From JAJNBA01 sp036281075 (GTDB lineage: Bacteria > Actinomycetota > UBA4738 > HRBIN12): a stretch of 64,000 nt of DNA. The translations under genes and the position numbers were made by a program. The stretch covers positions 1 through 64,000 of the forward strand of contig DASUPO010000113.1 of assembly GCA_036281075.1 (NCBI GenBank), in the 5' to 3' direction. Below, piece by piece: positions 42,126-51,088 of the stretch. Every line of letters begins with the position of its first letter. The stretch's first letter is position 1. The notes under the pieces were generated by a model, which had not been told where the DNA came from, made no database searches, and saw only the letters and a list, made by a program, of their open reading frames with translations.

Positions 42126-42506
42126 GTGGACGCCCGTGAGCTGATTTTCGTCGTGCTGCCGTTCGTGGTGGCGATCACACTCGGCTTCGGCTTCCTGCTG
42201 GTGTTCCGCGAACGCGCGGCGGCCAACGAGGTGATGCGCCGGCGCGCGCAGCTGGCCGAGCCCGATCTCGCAACGCCGCTCCGCGACCCGAGCCCTTCCG
42301 AGCGGCCGTGGTGGGGAAACCCGTGGTTCTGGGTCGGCGTGTGCGTGATCTTCCTGATCCTCGGGTTCGTCGTGTGGCCGGGCCTGTTCGGCTTCAGCTT
42401 CTTCTTCCTGCCGTTCGTGTGGGTGTGGCGTCCCCGACGGGCCGAGGTCGACCCGCGTACGAACGGCCACGCGAAGCGCCAGGACCCGAGCTCCCTCGGG
42501 GGCTGA
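42126..42506 (+). CDS. Small membrane protein, unknown
   Basis: 126 residues from GTG, with GGGAGG just before it and 12 bases after the aldehyde dehydrogenase stop. Helix 1 spans about residues 6-27; two more hydrophobic stretches (WFWVGVCVIFLILGFVVW and LFGFSFFFLPFVWVW) lie near residues 67-100 around a Trp-rich turn. The C-terminal tail is basic. No family recognised. Confidence 0.6.
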   Translation: MDARELIFVVLPFVVAITLGFGFLLVFRERAAANEVMRRRAQLAEPDLATPLRDPSPSERPWWGNPWFWVGVCVIFLILGFVVWPGLFGFSFFFLPFVWVWRPRRAEVDPRTNGHAKRQDPSSLGG

Positions 42507-42590
42507 CGCTCCGGATGAGTCTCCTGCTAGACCTTGTGGACTTGATCACCCCTCGATGATCGTCACCCGCGACATCAGCCAACAGGTCAC

Positions 42591-42977
42591 GTGCTCGCAC
42601 GCGATCGACATCGCCCCGTCATCCAGGATCTCGAGGCGGCCGGGTCGGAAGTCGGGATGGTTCGATGCGGTGACGACACCTTCTGTTTCGGCGACGCGCA
42701 CCTCGTGTTCGCCGTCGAGCCGCTCGTGACGCCCGAGGGCCGTGGGCTTGCCGACGTGGCCGTTGAGCAACTGGAGCAGCGCGGTGTGACGATCGCTCGT
42801 GTGGAACGCTCGCACTCACACGTGCTGTCGGTCGCCGGTTCGACGCGGGAGGGATGGATCGAGGGGAGGATCCTCTCGTCACGCGGCTGGGTGTTCCTGA
42901 TCAACGCTCCTACCGAACCCGAGGGTTCAGCGCTCGCTGACATCCTCGATCGCAAGATCGCCGTTATCGAGCGTTAG
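42591..42977 (+). CDS. Hypothetical protein, strand uncertain
   Basis: 128 residues from a GTG, with strand/helix alternation (HLVFAVEPLVTPEG, GVTIARVERSHSHVLSVAG, GWVFLINAP). GC content is lower than in neighbours and the start is weakly supported. An antisense frame at 42546-42815 (89 codons) is codon-aligned and also looks protein-like, so the coding strand cannot be settled by eye. No family recognised. Confidence 0.4.
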   Translation: MLARDRHRPVIQDLEAAGSEVGMVRCGDDTFCFGDAHLVFAVEPLVTPEGRGLADVAVEQLEQRGVTIARVERSHSHVLSVAGSTREGWIEGRILSSRGWVFLINAPTEPEGSALADILDRKIAVIER

Positions 42978-43046
42978 CAGGCCCCCCGTCCTGGCGACGT
43001 ACCCAACCTCTATGTCATCCGGGCACCGCAGCCCCTTCCAGCGGCT

Positions 43047-43697
43047 TCAGCGTTCCGCGAACAAGGCGGCATCCGCGAAGTCGCCGACGATCGCGGCGGC
43101 ATCGCGCTCCCTGCGAGGCAGGTAGTGATCGACCCCCTCGACGATCGTGACCTGGGCGACTCCTTCCCCGTACGAGCGGAGGTCCTCGGCCGGGCAGTAC
43201 TCGTCGTGCTCGCCGGTCAAGAACAGCATCGGCCGCTGGAGCCGTCCGAGCTCATCGTGGGAAGGCAGCGGAGGCAGCTTCAGGTCGTTCGGACGGAGCG
43301 GAAGGCCGACGAGGGCGAGCGCGTCCACGCGCTCGTCGTCGAAGGCTTCACGGAGCGCGACGCTGGCGCCGAACGACCAGCCGATGACGAACGTGGGCCC
43401 GTCGGTTCGCTCGCGGATCTTGCCGATCGCGGCCCGGACGTCCTCGATCTCGTCGTGGCCGCCGCCGTGCTCGCCGGCCGATCCCATCGTCCCGCGGAAA
43501 TTGAAGCCGAGGATCGCGAGGCCGCGTTTCCCTGCGAGCTCGTTGCGGATCGCCCACAGGATCGGGTGGTCCTTGCTCCCGCCGTGGCGCGGGTGCGCGT
43601 GACAGATCACGGCCGAGCCGCGCGGCGAGCCATCCGGCATCCGGAGCTCGCCCTCGAGCCGGATGTCGTCGGCCGTCGTGAACGTCACGGTCTCCAT
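43047..43697 (-). CDS. Alpha/beta hydrolase
   Basis: 216-residue hydrolase of the dienelactone-hydrolase/YcjY-like group. The nucleophile elbow is GWSFGASV, the acid lies in GEHDEYCP and the histidine in GVDHYLP, giving a complete triad; HAHPRHGGSKDH near residue 33 forms the oxyanion loop. No signal peptide, so cytoplasmic. Substrate unknown. It is divergent from the LLM oxidoreductase with a 20-base gap. Confidence 0.85.
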   Translation of the reverse strand: METVTFTTADDIRLEGELRMPDGSPRGSAVICHAHPRHGGSKDHPILWAIRNELAGKRGLAILGFNFRGTMGSAGEHGGGHDEIEDVRAAIGKIRERTDGPTFVIGWSFGASVALREAFDDERVDALALVGLPLRPNDLKLPPLPSHDELGRLQRPMLFLTGEHDEYCPAEDLRSYGEGVAQVTIVEGVDHYLPRRERDAAAIVGDFADAALFAER

Positions 43698-43717
43698 CCC
43701 TCTGCGACGATGCCAGC

Positions 43718-44581
43718 GTGAGCGTTCCGCGCCAACCGAAGGGGACCGCGTTCACGATCCGCGACCTGCCGTGGACCGAGGTCGTCGCGATCGCGAGGGA
43801 GGGTGAGGCCCTCGGCTACGACGCCGCGTTCCTCCCGGAGATCGACTCGCGTGACACGCTGGCCACGCTCGTCGGGATCGCGGGAGAGACGACTTCCTTG
43901 TTGCTCGGGACGGGCGTGATCCCGATGCGGTCGAGAACGTCGAAGCTGGCGGCGATGGCGGCCGCGACGGTGCAGGAGCGCTCCGGCGGCCGACTCGTGC
44001 TCGGTGTCGGGACGGGCGGTTCGGCGCCAGGGGCGCTCGATAGGCTCCGGACGTACGTCGCCGAGCTCCGCGAACTCCTGGACTCATCGCCGCTCCCGCT
44101 GGCCGCTCCGCCTCCGATCTGGATCGCGGCGCTCGGCCCCCGGGCGGTCGAACTGGCCGGGGAGATCGCGGACGGCGTGATCCTCAATTGGTGCACGCCG
44201 GATCGCGTCGCGGAGGCCCGCGACGCGATCCGGGCCTCCGCCGAGGCCGCAGGGCGAGACCCCGACGCGGTCACGATCTCGGTGTACGTCCGGGCCGCTT
44301 TCCAGGCCCGGGCGGACGAGGCGCTGCTCGCGGCTGCCGCCGAGTACGCCTCCTACCCGGCCTACGCACGCCAGTTCGAGAAGATGGGCGTGGACCCGAC
44401 GGCCGAGCGCGTCGTCGAGGCGGTCTGCCTCCGAGGCGATCCCGAACAGGCCGCAGTGCGACTGGATGCCTATCGAGCCGCCGGCGCCGACCTCCCGGTC
44501 GTCTACCCGGTGCTTGCGCCCGGGGAGACCGCCGCGGCCTCGATCGCGACGCTCACACCGCTCGCGCCGGAGGTTGCCTGA
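43718..44581 (+). CDS. LLM-class flavin-dependent oxidoreductase
   Basis: 287-residue luciferase-like TIM barrel, with YDAAFLPEIDSRD and RLVLGVGTGGSAPG as typical ligand loops. In actinomycetes many such proteins use coenzyme F420 instead of FMN; an FrhB-type gene at 47.7-48.8 kb makes F420 plausible here. Substrate unknown. GTG start; GACGAT lies six bases upstream, similar to the leaderless pattern. Confidence 0.82.
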   Translation: MSVPRQPKGTAFTIRDLPWTEVVAIAREGEALGYDAAFLPEIDSRDTLATLVGIAGETTSLLLGTGVIPMRSRTSKLAAMAAATVQERSGGRLVLGVGTGGSAPGALDRLRTYVAELRELLDSSPLPLAAPPPIWIAALGPRAVELAGEIADGVILNWCTPDRVAEARDAIRASAEAAGRDPDAVTISVYVRAAFQARADEALLAAAAEYASYPAYARQFEKMGVDPTAERVVEAVCLRGDPEQAAVRLDAYRAAGADLPVVYPVLAPGETAAASIATLTPLAPEVA

Positions 44582-44641
44582 GGGATCGGCGGCGGTAGAC
44601 TCAAGTTCGCAAGGTCGACACCGTGGAAACGGGGGAAATGG

Positions 44642-44968
44642 ATGACCTACACGATCGCGGAACCCTGCATCGACGTGAAGGACAAGGGCTGCGTGGACGA
44701 GTGCCCGGTGGACTGCATCTACGAGGGGCCCCGGATGCTCTACATCCACCCCGACGAGTGCGTCGACTGCGGCGCCTGCGAGCCAGTCTGTCCCGTGACG
44801 GCGATCTTCTACGAGGACGACGTCCCGGCCGAGTGGAAGCAGTTCAACGCGATCAACGCCGAATGGTTCAACGAGGACATCAGCGGGGTGGGCTCACCTG
44901 GCGGCGCCGCGCAGGTCGGTCCTGCGTCCAAGGACCACCCGATCGTCGAAGCCTGGGCTTCGGTGTAG
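44642..44968 (+). CDS. fdxA: 7Fe-type ferredoxin
   Basis: 108-residue FdxA-like ferredoxin. The first cluster motif, CIDVKDKGCVDECPVDC, has the spacing of a [3Fe-4S]/[4Fe-4S] seven-iron ferredoxin, and the second, CVDCGACEPVCP, binds [4Fe-4S]. The C-terminal extension after residue 60 is as in mycobacterial FdxA. A leader of some 40 bases follows TAGACT (44595-44600). It could pass electrons to the FrhB-type protein or to cytochromes P450; no partner is adjacent. Confidence 0.92.
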   Translation: MTYTIAEPCIDVKDKGCVDECPVDCIYEGPRMLYIHPDECVDCGACEPVCPVTAIFYEDDVPAEWKQFNAINAEWFNEDISGVGSPGGAAQVGPASKDHPIVEAWASV

Positions 44969-44972
44969 GCGG

Positions 44973-47558
44973 TCAGGCGACCGAACCCGCGACGGGCTCG
45001 ACCGGCTCGGCCGGGTGCACGGCCGGCAGGAACACGCGGAACGACGCGCCGCCGCCCTCGCGCTCCTCGACCCACGCGCGCCCGTGGTGCATCTCCGCGA
45101 AGCGACGGACGAGCGTGAGTCCCACGCCGACGCCTGGTGAGGCCTGGGGCGCGTCCGTGCCCTGACGGAACTCCTCGAAGATCTTCTCTCGAAGCTCGTC
45201 GGGCACGCCCCGGCCCTCGTCCTCGACCGCGATCACCGCGCCGTCCGGCGTGGCGGCGACCGACACGTGGACCGGCGTCCCCGGCGGCGTGTGCTTCGCG
45301 GCGTTGACCAACAGGTTCTCCACGATCCGTTCGACCTTCGGCGGGTCGATGGGGACCACCGCCGGCTCCGTCGTCAGCTCGACCCGGTCTGGGAGGGACG
45401 GGTCCGCCTCCGCCACCATCCGTCCGACCAGCTCCCCGACGTCTGCGGGCTCGAACGACGGGGTCAGCACGCCGCGTGAGAGCCGGTCCAGGTCGAGGAG
45501 GTTCGTCACGAGCCGTTCGAGGCGGCGCGCGTTGTGCTCGATCCGTCCCGCGAGCCGCCGGCGCTCCTGGGCCTCCAGTCCGACGTCGTCGCGTTCGAGC
45601 GTGATCGCGAGCCCCAGGATCGCGGCGAGCGGCGTGCGCAGGTCGTGCGACACGGCCTGGAGGAAGGTGTCCTTCATCTCGTCCAGCGTCCGCAGCCGTG
45701 CGATCGCCTCCCGCTCCACCTCGAGGGCGCGCTCCAGGTCCTCCTGCGCGCGCTTGCGGTCGCTGATGTCACGGATGAATCCGGAGAACACGATCTCGTC
45801 CCCGACGGCCACGGGCACGATCGCGAGCTCGACGGGGATCAGGCGACCGTCGCGGTGCAACGCCTGGATCTCGATCCGGGAGTTCAGGACCGTGCTGGCG
45901 CCCGTCTCGCGCCAGCGTGTCAGGCCCTGTCGGTGGGCCGCCCGTTGCCCGTGCGGGACGATCGTCTCGGCCAGCGGCCGCCCGATCGCCTCCTCGGCGC
46001 TCCAGCCGAACGTGGCCTCCGCCTGCGGGTTCCACGCGGTGATCACGCCGTCGACGTCCATCGACACGACCGCGTCGAGCGCGGAGTCGACCATCAGCCG
46101 CAGGTGGGCGTGAGCGTCCCGGAGCCGCCGCTCGGCCTCCTTCCGCGCCGTGACGTCGAGCAGGAAGCCCTGCCAGTAGGGGTCGCGACCTTCGGGTCGG
46201 ACCAGCCCGGCCCGGTCGAGGAGCCACACGACCTGTCCGTCCCGCCGGACGATCCGGTACTCCTCGGAGAACGTGTCGGTCCCGTCGGTGCCGCTCGCGG
46301 CCTCGGCAGCGAGGACGCGCTGCCGATCGTCGGGGTGAATCAACGAATGCCACAGCGTGCGGTTCTCGACCGTCGCGTTCCGCGGGTGGCCGGTGAGCTG
46401 CTCGTGACCCGGCCCCACGTAGGTCGTGATCGCCACGGCCGGGTCGTCGGGATCGACCTCCTGGATGTAGAACACGGCCGGATTCTGCTCGACCATCGTC
46501 CGGAACGTGAGCTCGGCCTCGCGGGCCCGTTCCTCGGCGTCGTGGAACGACGTCACGTCGGTCAGGAACCCCAGGAAGTAGTCGAGGCTGCCGTCCTCGC
46601 GCAGCACCGCGGTGGAGGTGTCGTGGACCCAGACCCAGTGCCCGTCCGCGTGGCGCATCCGGTACTCGTGTTCGAACGGCGCCAGGTCCGCGTTGTTGAA
46701 CGCGTCGATCGCCCGCAGGTGCGCCAGGTCGTCGGGATGGATGATCTCGAACCAGAGGTCGGCTCGGTCCAGGAAGGCCTGCGGCGGATAGCCGAGGATC
46801 TCCTCGATCTGCGGGCTCACGAACCCCATGAAGGTGACGCCGTCCGGGTCCACGAGGTCCGTGTAGGTCACGGCCGGGATCCGTTCGACCATCGCGCGGT
46901 AGCGAGCCTCGGCCCGACGGAGGCGTTCCTCGGTCTCCACCTGGTCGGCGACGTCCGCGCGGTCGACGAGCTGCGCGTACCGGCTCTCCGCCTCGAACCA
47001 GCCCCGCGTGGCCCGGTTCGCGTGTTCCGCGGCGCCGAGCATCCCCGCGACCGCCCGGAGGGAGTCGAGCTCGAAGTCGGACCACGTCCGCTCGTGCACG
47101 CAGTCGTCGAACCCGACGAGCGCCCACCACGCGCCGTCCACGAAGACGGGGAAGGCGGCGATCGACGCGATGTCCTGGCGCTCGAGCTCGATCCGTTCGG
47201 CGTCCGGCAGGTCGCGCACGATCCCGTGGACGGTCTCGTGGTCGGCGAGCATCGCGACCCATCGGGCGAAGCCGGTCGACTCGAGCGGTGCGCCCTGGAG
47301 GATCGGGTTGTCGAACTGGGACGAGACGCCCGGCGCGCACCACTCAGCGAGCTGCGTCGCGCGGGAGGCGCCGGCCTCGCGGGCGTCGACGTGGATCAGG
47401 TAGGCGCGGCTCACACCGGCGGCGGTGCCCAGACGGAGCAGCACATCGTCGATCACCTCGCGCCAGTCGTCCGCGAGGAGCAGCTGCTCGGCTGAGAACG
47501 CGACGGCCGACAGCATCGTGTCGTCGCCGACCGATCGCCGTGGTTCCGTCCGAGCCAA
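44973..47558 (-). CDS. GAF/multi-PAS sensor histidine kinase
   Basis: 861-residue soluble kinase. A GAF-like domain (about 15-185) is followed by three PAS domains (about 230-350, 360-485, 495-610), a HisKA domain with VSHDLRTPLAAI and a HATPase domain with NLLVNAAKHT, DEGRGVP and GVGVGLTLV. There is no membrane segment, so it senses intracellular or diffusible signals. No response regulator is next to it. Start is a TTG with GAGGAGG eight bases upstream; a later ATG exists at about residue 15. Confidence 0.88.
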   Translation of the reverse strand: MARTEPRRSVGDDTMLSAVAFSAEQLLLADDWREVIDDVLLRLGTAAGVSRAYLIHVDAREAGASRATQLAEWCAPGVSSQFDNPILQGAPLESTGFARWVAMLADHETVHGIVRDLPDAERIELERQDIASIAAFPVFVDGAWWALVGFDDCVHERTWSDFELDSLRAVAGMLGAAEHANRATRGWFEAESRYAQLVDRADVADQVETEERLRRAEARYRAMVERIPAVTYTDLVDPDGVTFMGFVSPQIEEILGYPPQAFLDRADLWFEIIHPDDLAHLRAIDAFNNADLAPFEHEYRMRHADGHWVWVHDTSTAVLREDGSLDYFLGFLTDVTSFHDAEERAREAELTFRTMVEQNPAVFYIQEVDPDDPAVAITTYVGPGHEQLTGHPRNATVENRTLWHSLIHPDDRQRVLAAEAASGTDGTDTFSEEYRIVRRDGQVVWLLDRAGLVRPEGRDPYWQGFLLDVTARKEAERRLRDAHAHLRLMVDSALDAVVSMDVDGVITAWNPQAEATFGWSAEEAIGRPLAETIVPHGQRAAHRQGLTRWRETGASTVLNSRIEIQALHRDGRLIPVELAIVPVAVGDEIVFSGFIRDISDRKRAQEDLERALEVEREAIARLRTLDEMKDTFLQAVSHDLRTPLAAILGLAITLERDDVGLEAQERRRLAGRIEHNARRLERLVTNLLDLDRLSRGVLTPSFEPADVGELVGRMVAEADPSLPDRVELTTEPAVVPIDPPKVERIVENLLVNAAKHTPPGTPVHVSVAATPDGAVIAVEDEGRGVPDELREKIFEEFRQGTDAPQASPGVGVGLTLVRRFAEMHHGRAWVEEREGGGASFRVFLPAVHPAEPVEPVAGSVA

Positions 47559-47695
47559 CGCGTCGTCCTCCTCGACCGAGCACGCCGACGCGCCCGGGTC
47601 CGCCGGGGTCCGTTCGGATTATCGGCAGCGCCGGTGGCCCGTGGAGTCCCCTCGTTGGGGTCGTGATCATCCCGGGCCGGGGGGTCCGGGCCTGG

Positions 47696-48820
47696 TCAGG
47701 AAGGACCGGGCACGATGCCCGGCGTGGAGCCCGCGGCCGGGATCTCCTCGGGCGAGGGCCACCGGGCCCGCGACTTCGCGGCCAGCTTGAACATCAGCTC
47801 GACGGCCTTGGGGTCCTCTGCACCGGGCCGGTGCTCGATCACGCCCTCGGCCGTGGCGCGGTCCCAGACGTCCTGCCCCCGCTCGGTGCGGACGATCGAG
47901 AGCGACCAGCCCTCGGACTGCCCCAGGCCGCCGAACGAGATGTCCGCGTGCTCGGCGGCGAAGTCCGGACACTTCAGGCAGCCGGGTCTCGTGAAGCGGT
48001 GCGCCTCCTTCAGGGGGTAGACGACCTCGTCGCCGGCCTCCGTGTAGAAGAGCAGCTTCCCCTTCACGTTCACGCGCGCGAGGTGGTCGAGGTCGAGGCC
48101 AAGCTCGTTCTGGGCGATCTCGACCATCAGGCCGTCGTACGTGAAGGACTTCGAGCACAGCAGGCCGAACGTCCAGGCGATCTTCCGGCGCCACTTGTTG
48201 ACGCGGCGCGCCTCGAGGGCGCCGGTGACGCTCGACTGGCAGCTCATGCCGACGAGGGCGAGCTTCGAGAGCCCCAGCTCGGCGGCCTTCAGCAGGGCGA
48301 GCGGGTTCGCGGAGTAGGTGTAGCGGGAGCCTGCGGTCGCCAGGACGCCCTCGGCGTCGGTGACCACGGTGGGCTCGGCGTCCCACTGGCGCTCGTCGGA
48401 GAGCTTGGATGTCAGAGCGCCGTCGAGCTCGCCGGTGCGCAGGCCCCACAGGAGCAGCGCGGACACCACCCCGCCGTCCTGGCCGTGCATCAGCGACTCG
48501 GGATCGGTCGCCCGCGCCAGGTAGATGTCCCGGTACTGCCCGATCACCTCTTCGGGCTTGCGGGCCTGGCCGAAGAACAGCTCGTCGATCTCCGATTCCC
48601 ACTCGCGGAACCGCGGGCACGCGCGGGTGCAGATGTCGCACCCCTTGTCGCCGTGGCTGCAGCCGTCGGGCCCCTCCTCCTGGAGCTGGACCGGGACGTC
48701 GTCCTCGTAGCCGAGGACGTGGAAGGGGCAGGCCACGATGCAGGACGTGCAGCCGGTGCACAGCCCCGTGAGGACGACCTCGTTGTAGAGGTCCCGCCAT
48801 TGGGTCTTCTCGACCGCCAC
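47696..48820 (-). CDS. Coenzyme F420 hydrogenase/dehydrogenase beta-subunit family protein
   Basis: 374-residue FrhB/FpoF-type flavoprotein with an N-terminal ferredoxin part: CTGCTSCIVACPF binds a [4Fe-4S] cluster and GCSHGDKGCDICTRACPRF supplies more cysteines. The FrhB domain follows (GQDGGVVSALL, LVGMSCQSS, CLKCPDFAAEHADIS). Such proteins move electrons between ferredoxin or other donors and F420. GTG 48820 is chosen: it follows TACACT by six bases, and upstream residues lack conservation. Confidence 0.85.
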   Translation of the reverse strand: MAVEKTQWRDLYNEVVLTGLCTGCTSCIVACPFHVLGYEDDVPVQLQEEGPDGCSHGDKGCDICTRACPRFREWESEIDELFFGQARKPEEVIGQYRDIYLARATDPESLMHGQDGGVVSALLLWGLRTGELDGALTSKLSDERQWDAEPTVVTDAEGVLATAGSRYTYSANPLALLKAAELGLSKLALVGMSCQSSVTGALEARRVNKWRRKIAWTFGLLCSKSFTYDGLMVEIAQNELGLDLDHLARVNVKGKLLFYTEAGDEVVYPLKEAHRFTRPGCLKCPDFAAEHADISFGGLGQSEGWSLSIVRTERGQDVWDRATAEGVIEHRPGAEDPKAVELMFKLAAKSRARWPSPEEIPAAGSTPGIVPGPS

Positions 48821-48826
48821 GCCGGC

Positions 48827-48832
48827 AGTGTA
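48827..48832 (-). promoter_or_regulatory. -10 element of FrhB-type gene
   Basis: TACACT on the minus strand, six bases before GTG 48820. Confidence 0.5.
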
Positions 48833-48933
48833 GTTGGGTCCCCCGCGGGAATGGAAACCTCCGACTCCGTTCGACCGTAGTACCTTCGGTCCGGGGTCCC
48901 GGACCCAGGCGGCTTGCACGAGAGGGAGGGACG

Positions 48934-49314
48934 ATGCAACGACGGTGGATACGCCTGCTCGCGGCCCTGTTCGCGCTCACGCTCCTGGCCGCGGCATGCG
49001 GCGGGGACGACGACGATGGTGGCAACGGCGGAGGCAACGGGGGAGAGAGCCCGGCCGAAGACGGTGGCGGCGGCGCGGATCTGACGATCGTCGACTTCAG
49101 CTTCTCGCCCCAGGATCTCTCCGTCACCGAGGGTCAGACGATCACGATCTCGAACATCGGCGAGACCTCGCACACGTTCACGACCGAGGACGACGCGATC
49201 GACGAGGAGATCGGACCCGGCGAGACCGTGGAGGTCACGATGACCGGCGTGTCGAGCGGGGGCTTCGTCTGCCGGTTCCACTCTCAGATGACCGGGACGC
49301 TGACCGTCGGCTGA
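48934..49314 (+). CDS. Cupredoxin-like lipoprotein
   Basis: 126 residues. Signal peptide with lipobox LLAAAC, a Gly/Asp-rich linker (about 23-45), then a plastocyanin/azurin-like domain. The type 1 copper ligands appear complete: His in TSHTF, then Cys, His and Met in VCRFHSQM. It is predicted to be a membrane-tethered extracellular electron carrier. GAGGGAGG lies just upstream of the ATG. Divergent from the FrhB-type gene. Confidence 0.9.
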   Translation: MQRRWIRLLAALFALTLLAAACGGDDDDGGNGGGNGGESPAEDGGGGADLTIVDFSFSPQDLSVTEGQTITISNIGETSHTFTTEDDAIDEEIGPGETVEVTMTGVSSGGFVCRFHSQMTGTLTVG

Positions 49315-49356
49315 CGTCGCGTCGCGAGCCCGACCCGGTCCGCCGGGCGGGTGTGG

Positions 49357-49701
49357 TCAGATGCTGAACGAGTCGCCGCAGGCGCACTCGTGCACGGCCT
49401 GGGGGTTGAGCATCTTCAGACCCCCGCCGAGCAGCGCGTCGTTGAACTCCAGGGTCGAGCCGCGGACGATGGGGGCGCTCCTCGGGTCGATCAGGACGCG
49501 GACGCCGTCCGCGGCCTCGATCACGGCGTCGTCCTCGGCGGGCCCATCGGCGAACGACAGGTCGTAGGTGAACCCGGAACAGCCGCCGGCGGTCACGCGG
49601 ACGCGGAGGATCGGCTGCGCCCCCTCCTTGTGGGCGAGCGCGGCGATCCTTCGCGCGGCCTTGTCGGTGACCTCGATGACCTCGGCGACGGGCGCGTCCA
49701 T
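49357..49701 (-). CDS. erpA: Iron-sulfur cluster insertion protein (ErpA/IscA family)
   Basis: 114-residue A-type carrier that delivers Fe-S clusters to target proteins such as IspH. The three cysteines are present: one in GGCSGFTYDL and two in the C-terminal ECACGDSF. Length and order are standard. ATG follows TAGCCT by eight bases. It begins 11 bases after the end of the neighbouring reductase gene but reads from its own start. Confidence 0.93.
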   Translation of the reverse strand: MDAPVAEVIEVTDKAARRIAALAHKEGAQPILRVRVTAGGCSGFTYDLSFADGPAEDDAVIEAADGVRVLIDPRSAPIVRGSTLEFNDALLGGGLKMLNPQAVHECACGDSFSI

Positions 49702-49709
49702 GTGCGTCC

Positions 49710-49715
49710 AGGCTA
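49710..49715 (-). promoter_or_regulatory. -10 element of erpA
   Basis: TAGCCT on the minus strand, eight bases before ATG 49701; it overlaps the last codons of the upstream reductase gene. Confidence 0.45.
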
Positions 49716-51083
49716 CCCGACCTGCTGCCGGACGCCGAGCAGCGCGGCCTTCATGGACTCGGAGAACGTCGGGTACGCGTGGATCGCGCGGGCGACGGCG
49801 GGCGCCGCCGTCCGCGAGGCCATCAGCTGGACCACCTGGTGGATCAGGGACCCGGCCTCCTCGCCCACGATGTGGCCGCCGAGCAGCTCGCCGGTCCGCC
49901 GATCGGCGACGAGCTTCACCAGACCGTCCGTGCTCCCTTCGATGTGCGATCGCTCATTGCCGTCGAAGCGGGCGATCGACCCGACCACGTCGCGGCCGTC
50001 GTCGCGCGCCTCGCGCTCCGTGAGGCCGACGCTCGCGACCTCGGGGTCGGTGAACGTGACCCGGGGGACGACGCGGTAGTCGCGGGGCTCCGGGTCCCCG
50101 AGGATGTCTCGCACGACGAGCTCCGCCTCGTACCTGCCGACGTGGGTGAAGAGCAGGTCGCCCGTCGCGTCCCCGGCGACCCAGACCGCCGGGTTCGTCG
50201 TCCGAAGCGTGTCCGTGAGGATCGGCGCGTCGTCGGCGTCGAGCTCGACGCTGGCGGCCACCAGGTCGTGCGGTTGGAACATCGGCCGCCGGCCGGCGGC
50301 GACCAGCACCTCCTCCGCCCGGAGCTCCTCGCCGTCGCCGAGGGTCAGGGTCCATCCGCCGGCGGCGTGACGGGCTCCCCGGATGTCCGCTCCGGGACGC
50401 AGCTCGATCCCGTCGGCCTCGAGGGCGGGCACGACCGAGGCGGCCGCGTCCTCGTCCTCCTGCGGCAGCACGTGCGGCAGCGCCTCGAGGGCGGTGACGC
50501 GCGTCCCGAACCTCGCGTAGATCTGCGCGAACTCCAGGCCGACGGCGCCGGTCCCGATCACGGCGAGCGAGGCGGGCGGTCGCTCGGGGGACCAGATCGC
50601 CTCGCGGTTCGTCCAGCGGGGACCCGCGGCCAGGCCGTCGATCGGCGGGATCGTCGCCTCCGTCCCAGTGGCGAGCACGACGTGGTCCGCGTCGAACAGC
50701 GTCCCGTCCGCGAGCTCGACGCTCCGGTCGCCGACCAGCCGCGCCTCCTGCAGGAACACCCGCACGCCCAGCCGCTCGAAGGGCGTCGCGCCCTCGCCGG
50801 ACTGGGCGTCGATCACGTCGCGGATCCGCTGCCGGATCGCGCCGAAGTCGACGTCGACCTCCGGGATCCGCAGACCGAAGCGCTCCCCGTCCCGGGCGAG
50901 CGTCGCGAGCTTCGCCGACCGGAGCATCACCTTCGTCGGGATGCATCCGTAGTGGTTGCACTCGCCGCCCAGCTTGTCCCGCTCCGCGAGCGCGACCGAG
51001 CGGCCGGACGATCGGGCGAGCGAGAACGCGACCTCGGACCCCGTCCCGCCGCCCCCGATCACGAAGACGTCGAAGCGCTCCAC
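49713..51083 (-). CDS. Pyridine nucleotide-disulfide oxidoreductase (lipoamide dehydrogenase-like)
   Basis: 456-residue FAD enzyme. FAD loop VIGGGGTGSE, redox disulfide GGECNHYGCIPTK, NAD loop IGTGAVGLEFAQIY, second FAD motif VWVAGDATG, and the C-terminal His-Glu pair in HAYPTFSES are all intact. The CNHYGC disulfide differs from the CLNVGC of true lipoamide dehydrogenases, so mercuric-reductase-like or other disulfide reductases are possible. GTG 51083 is five bases after the M20 peptidase stop; the much longer open frame is read-through. Confidence 0.88.
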   Translation of the reverse strand: MERFDVFVIGGGGTGSEVAFSLARSSGRSVALAERDKLGGECNHYGCIPTKVMLRSAKLATLARDGERFGLRIPEVDVDFGAIRQRIRDVIDAQSGEGATPFERLGVRVFLQEARLVGDRSVELADGTLFDADHVVLATGTEATIPPIDGLAAGPRWTNREAIWSPERPPASLAVIGTGAVGLEFAQIYARFGTRVTALEALPHVLPQEDEDAAASVVPALEADGIELRPGADIRGARHAAGGWTLTLGDGEELRAEEVLVAAGRRPMFQPHDLVAASVELDADDAPILTDTLRTTNPAVWVAGDATGDLLFTHVGRYEAELVVRDILGDPEPRDYRVVPRVTFTDPEVASVGLTEREARDDGRDVVGSIARFDGNERSHIEGSTDGLVKLVADRRTGELLGGHIVGEEAGSLIHQVVQLMASRTAAPAVARAIHAYPTFSESMKAALLGVRQQVG

Positions 51084-51088
51084 GGGAA

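Noticed and set aside
42546..42815. 89-codon minus-strand ORF as the real gene at this place
   Set aside because: Starts right after an in-frame stop with no ribosome site and is shorter than the plus frame; kept only as an alternative.
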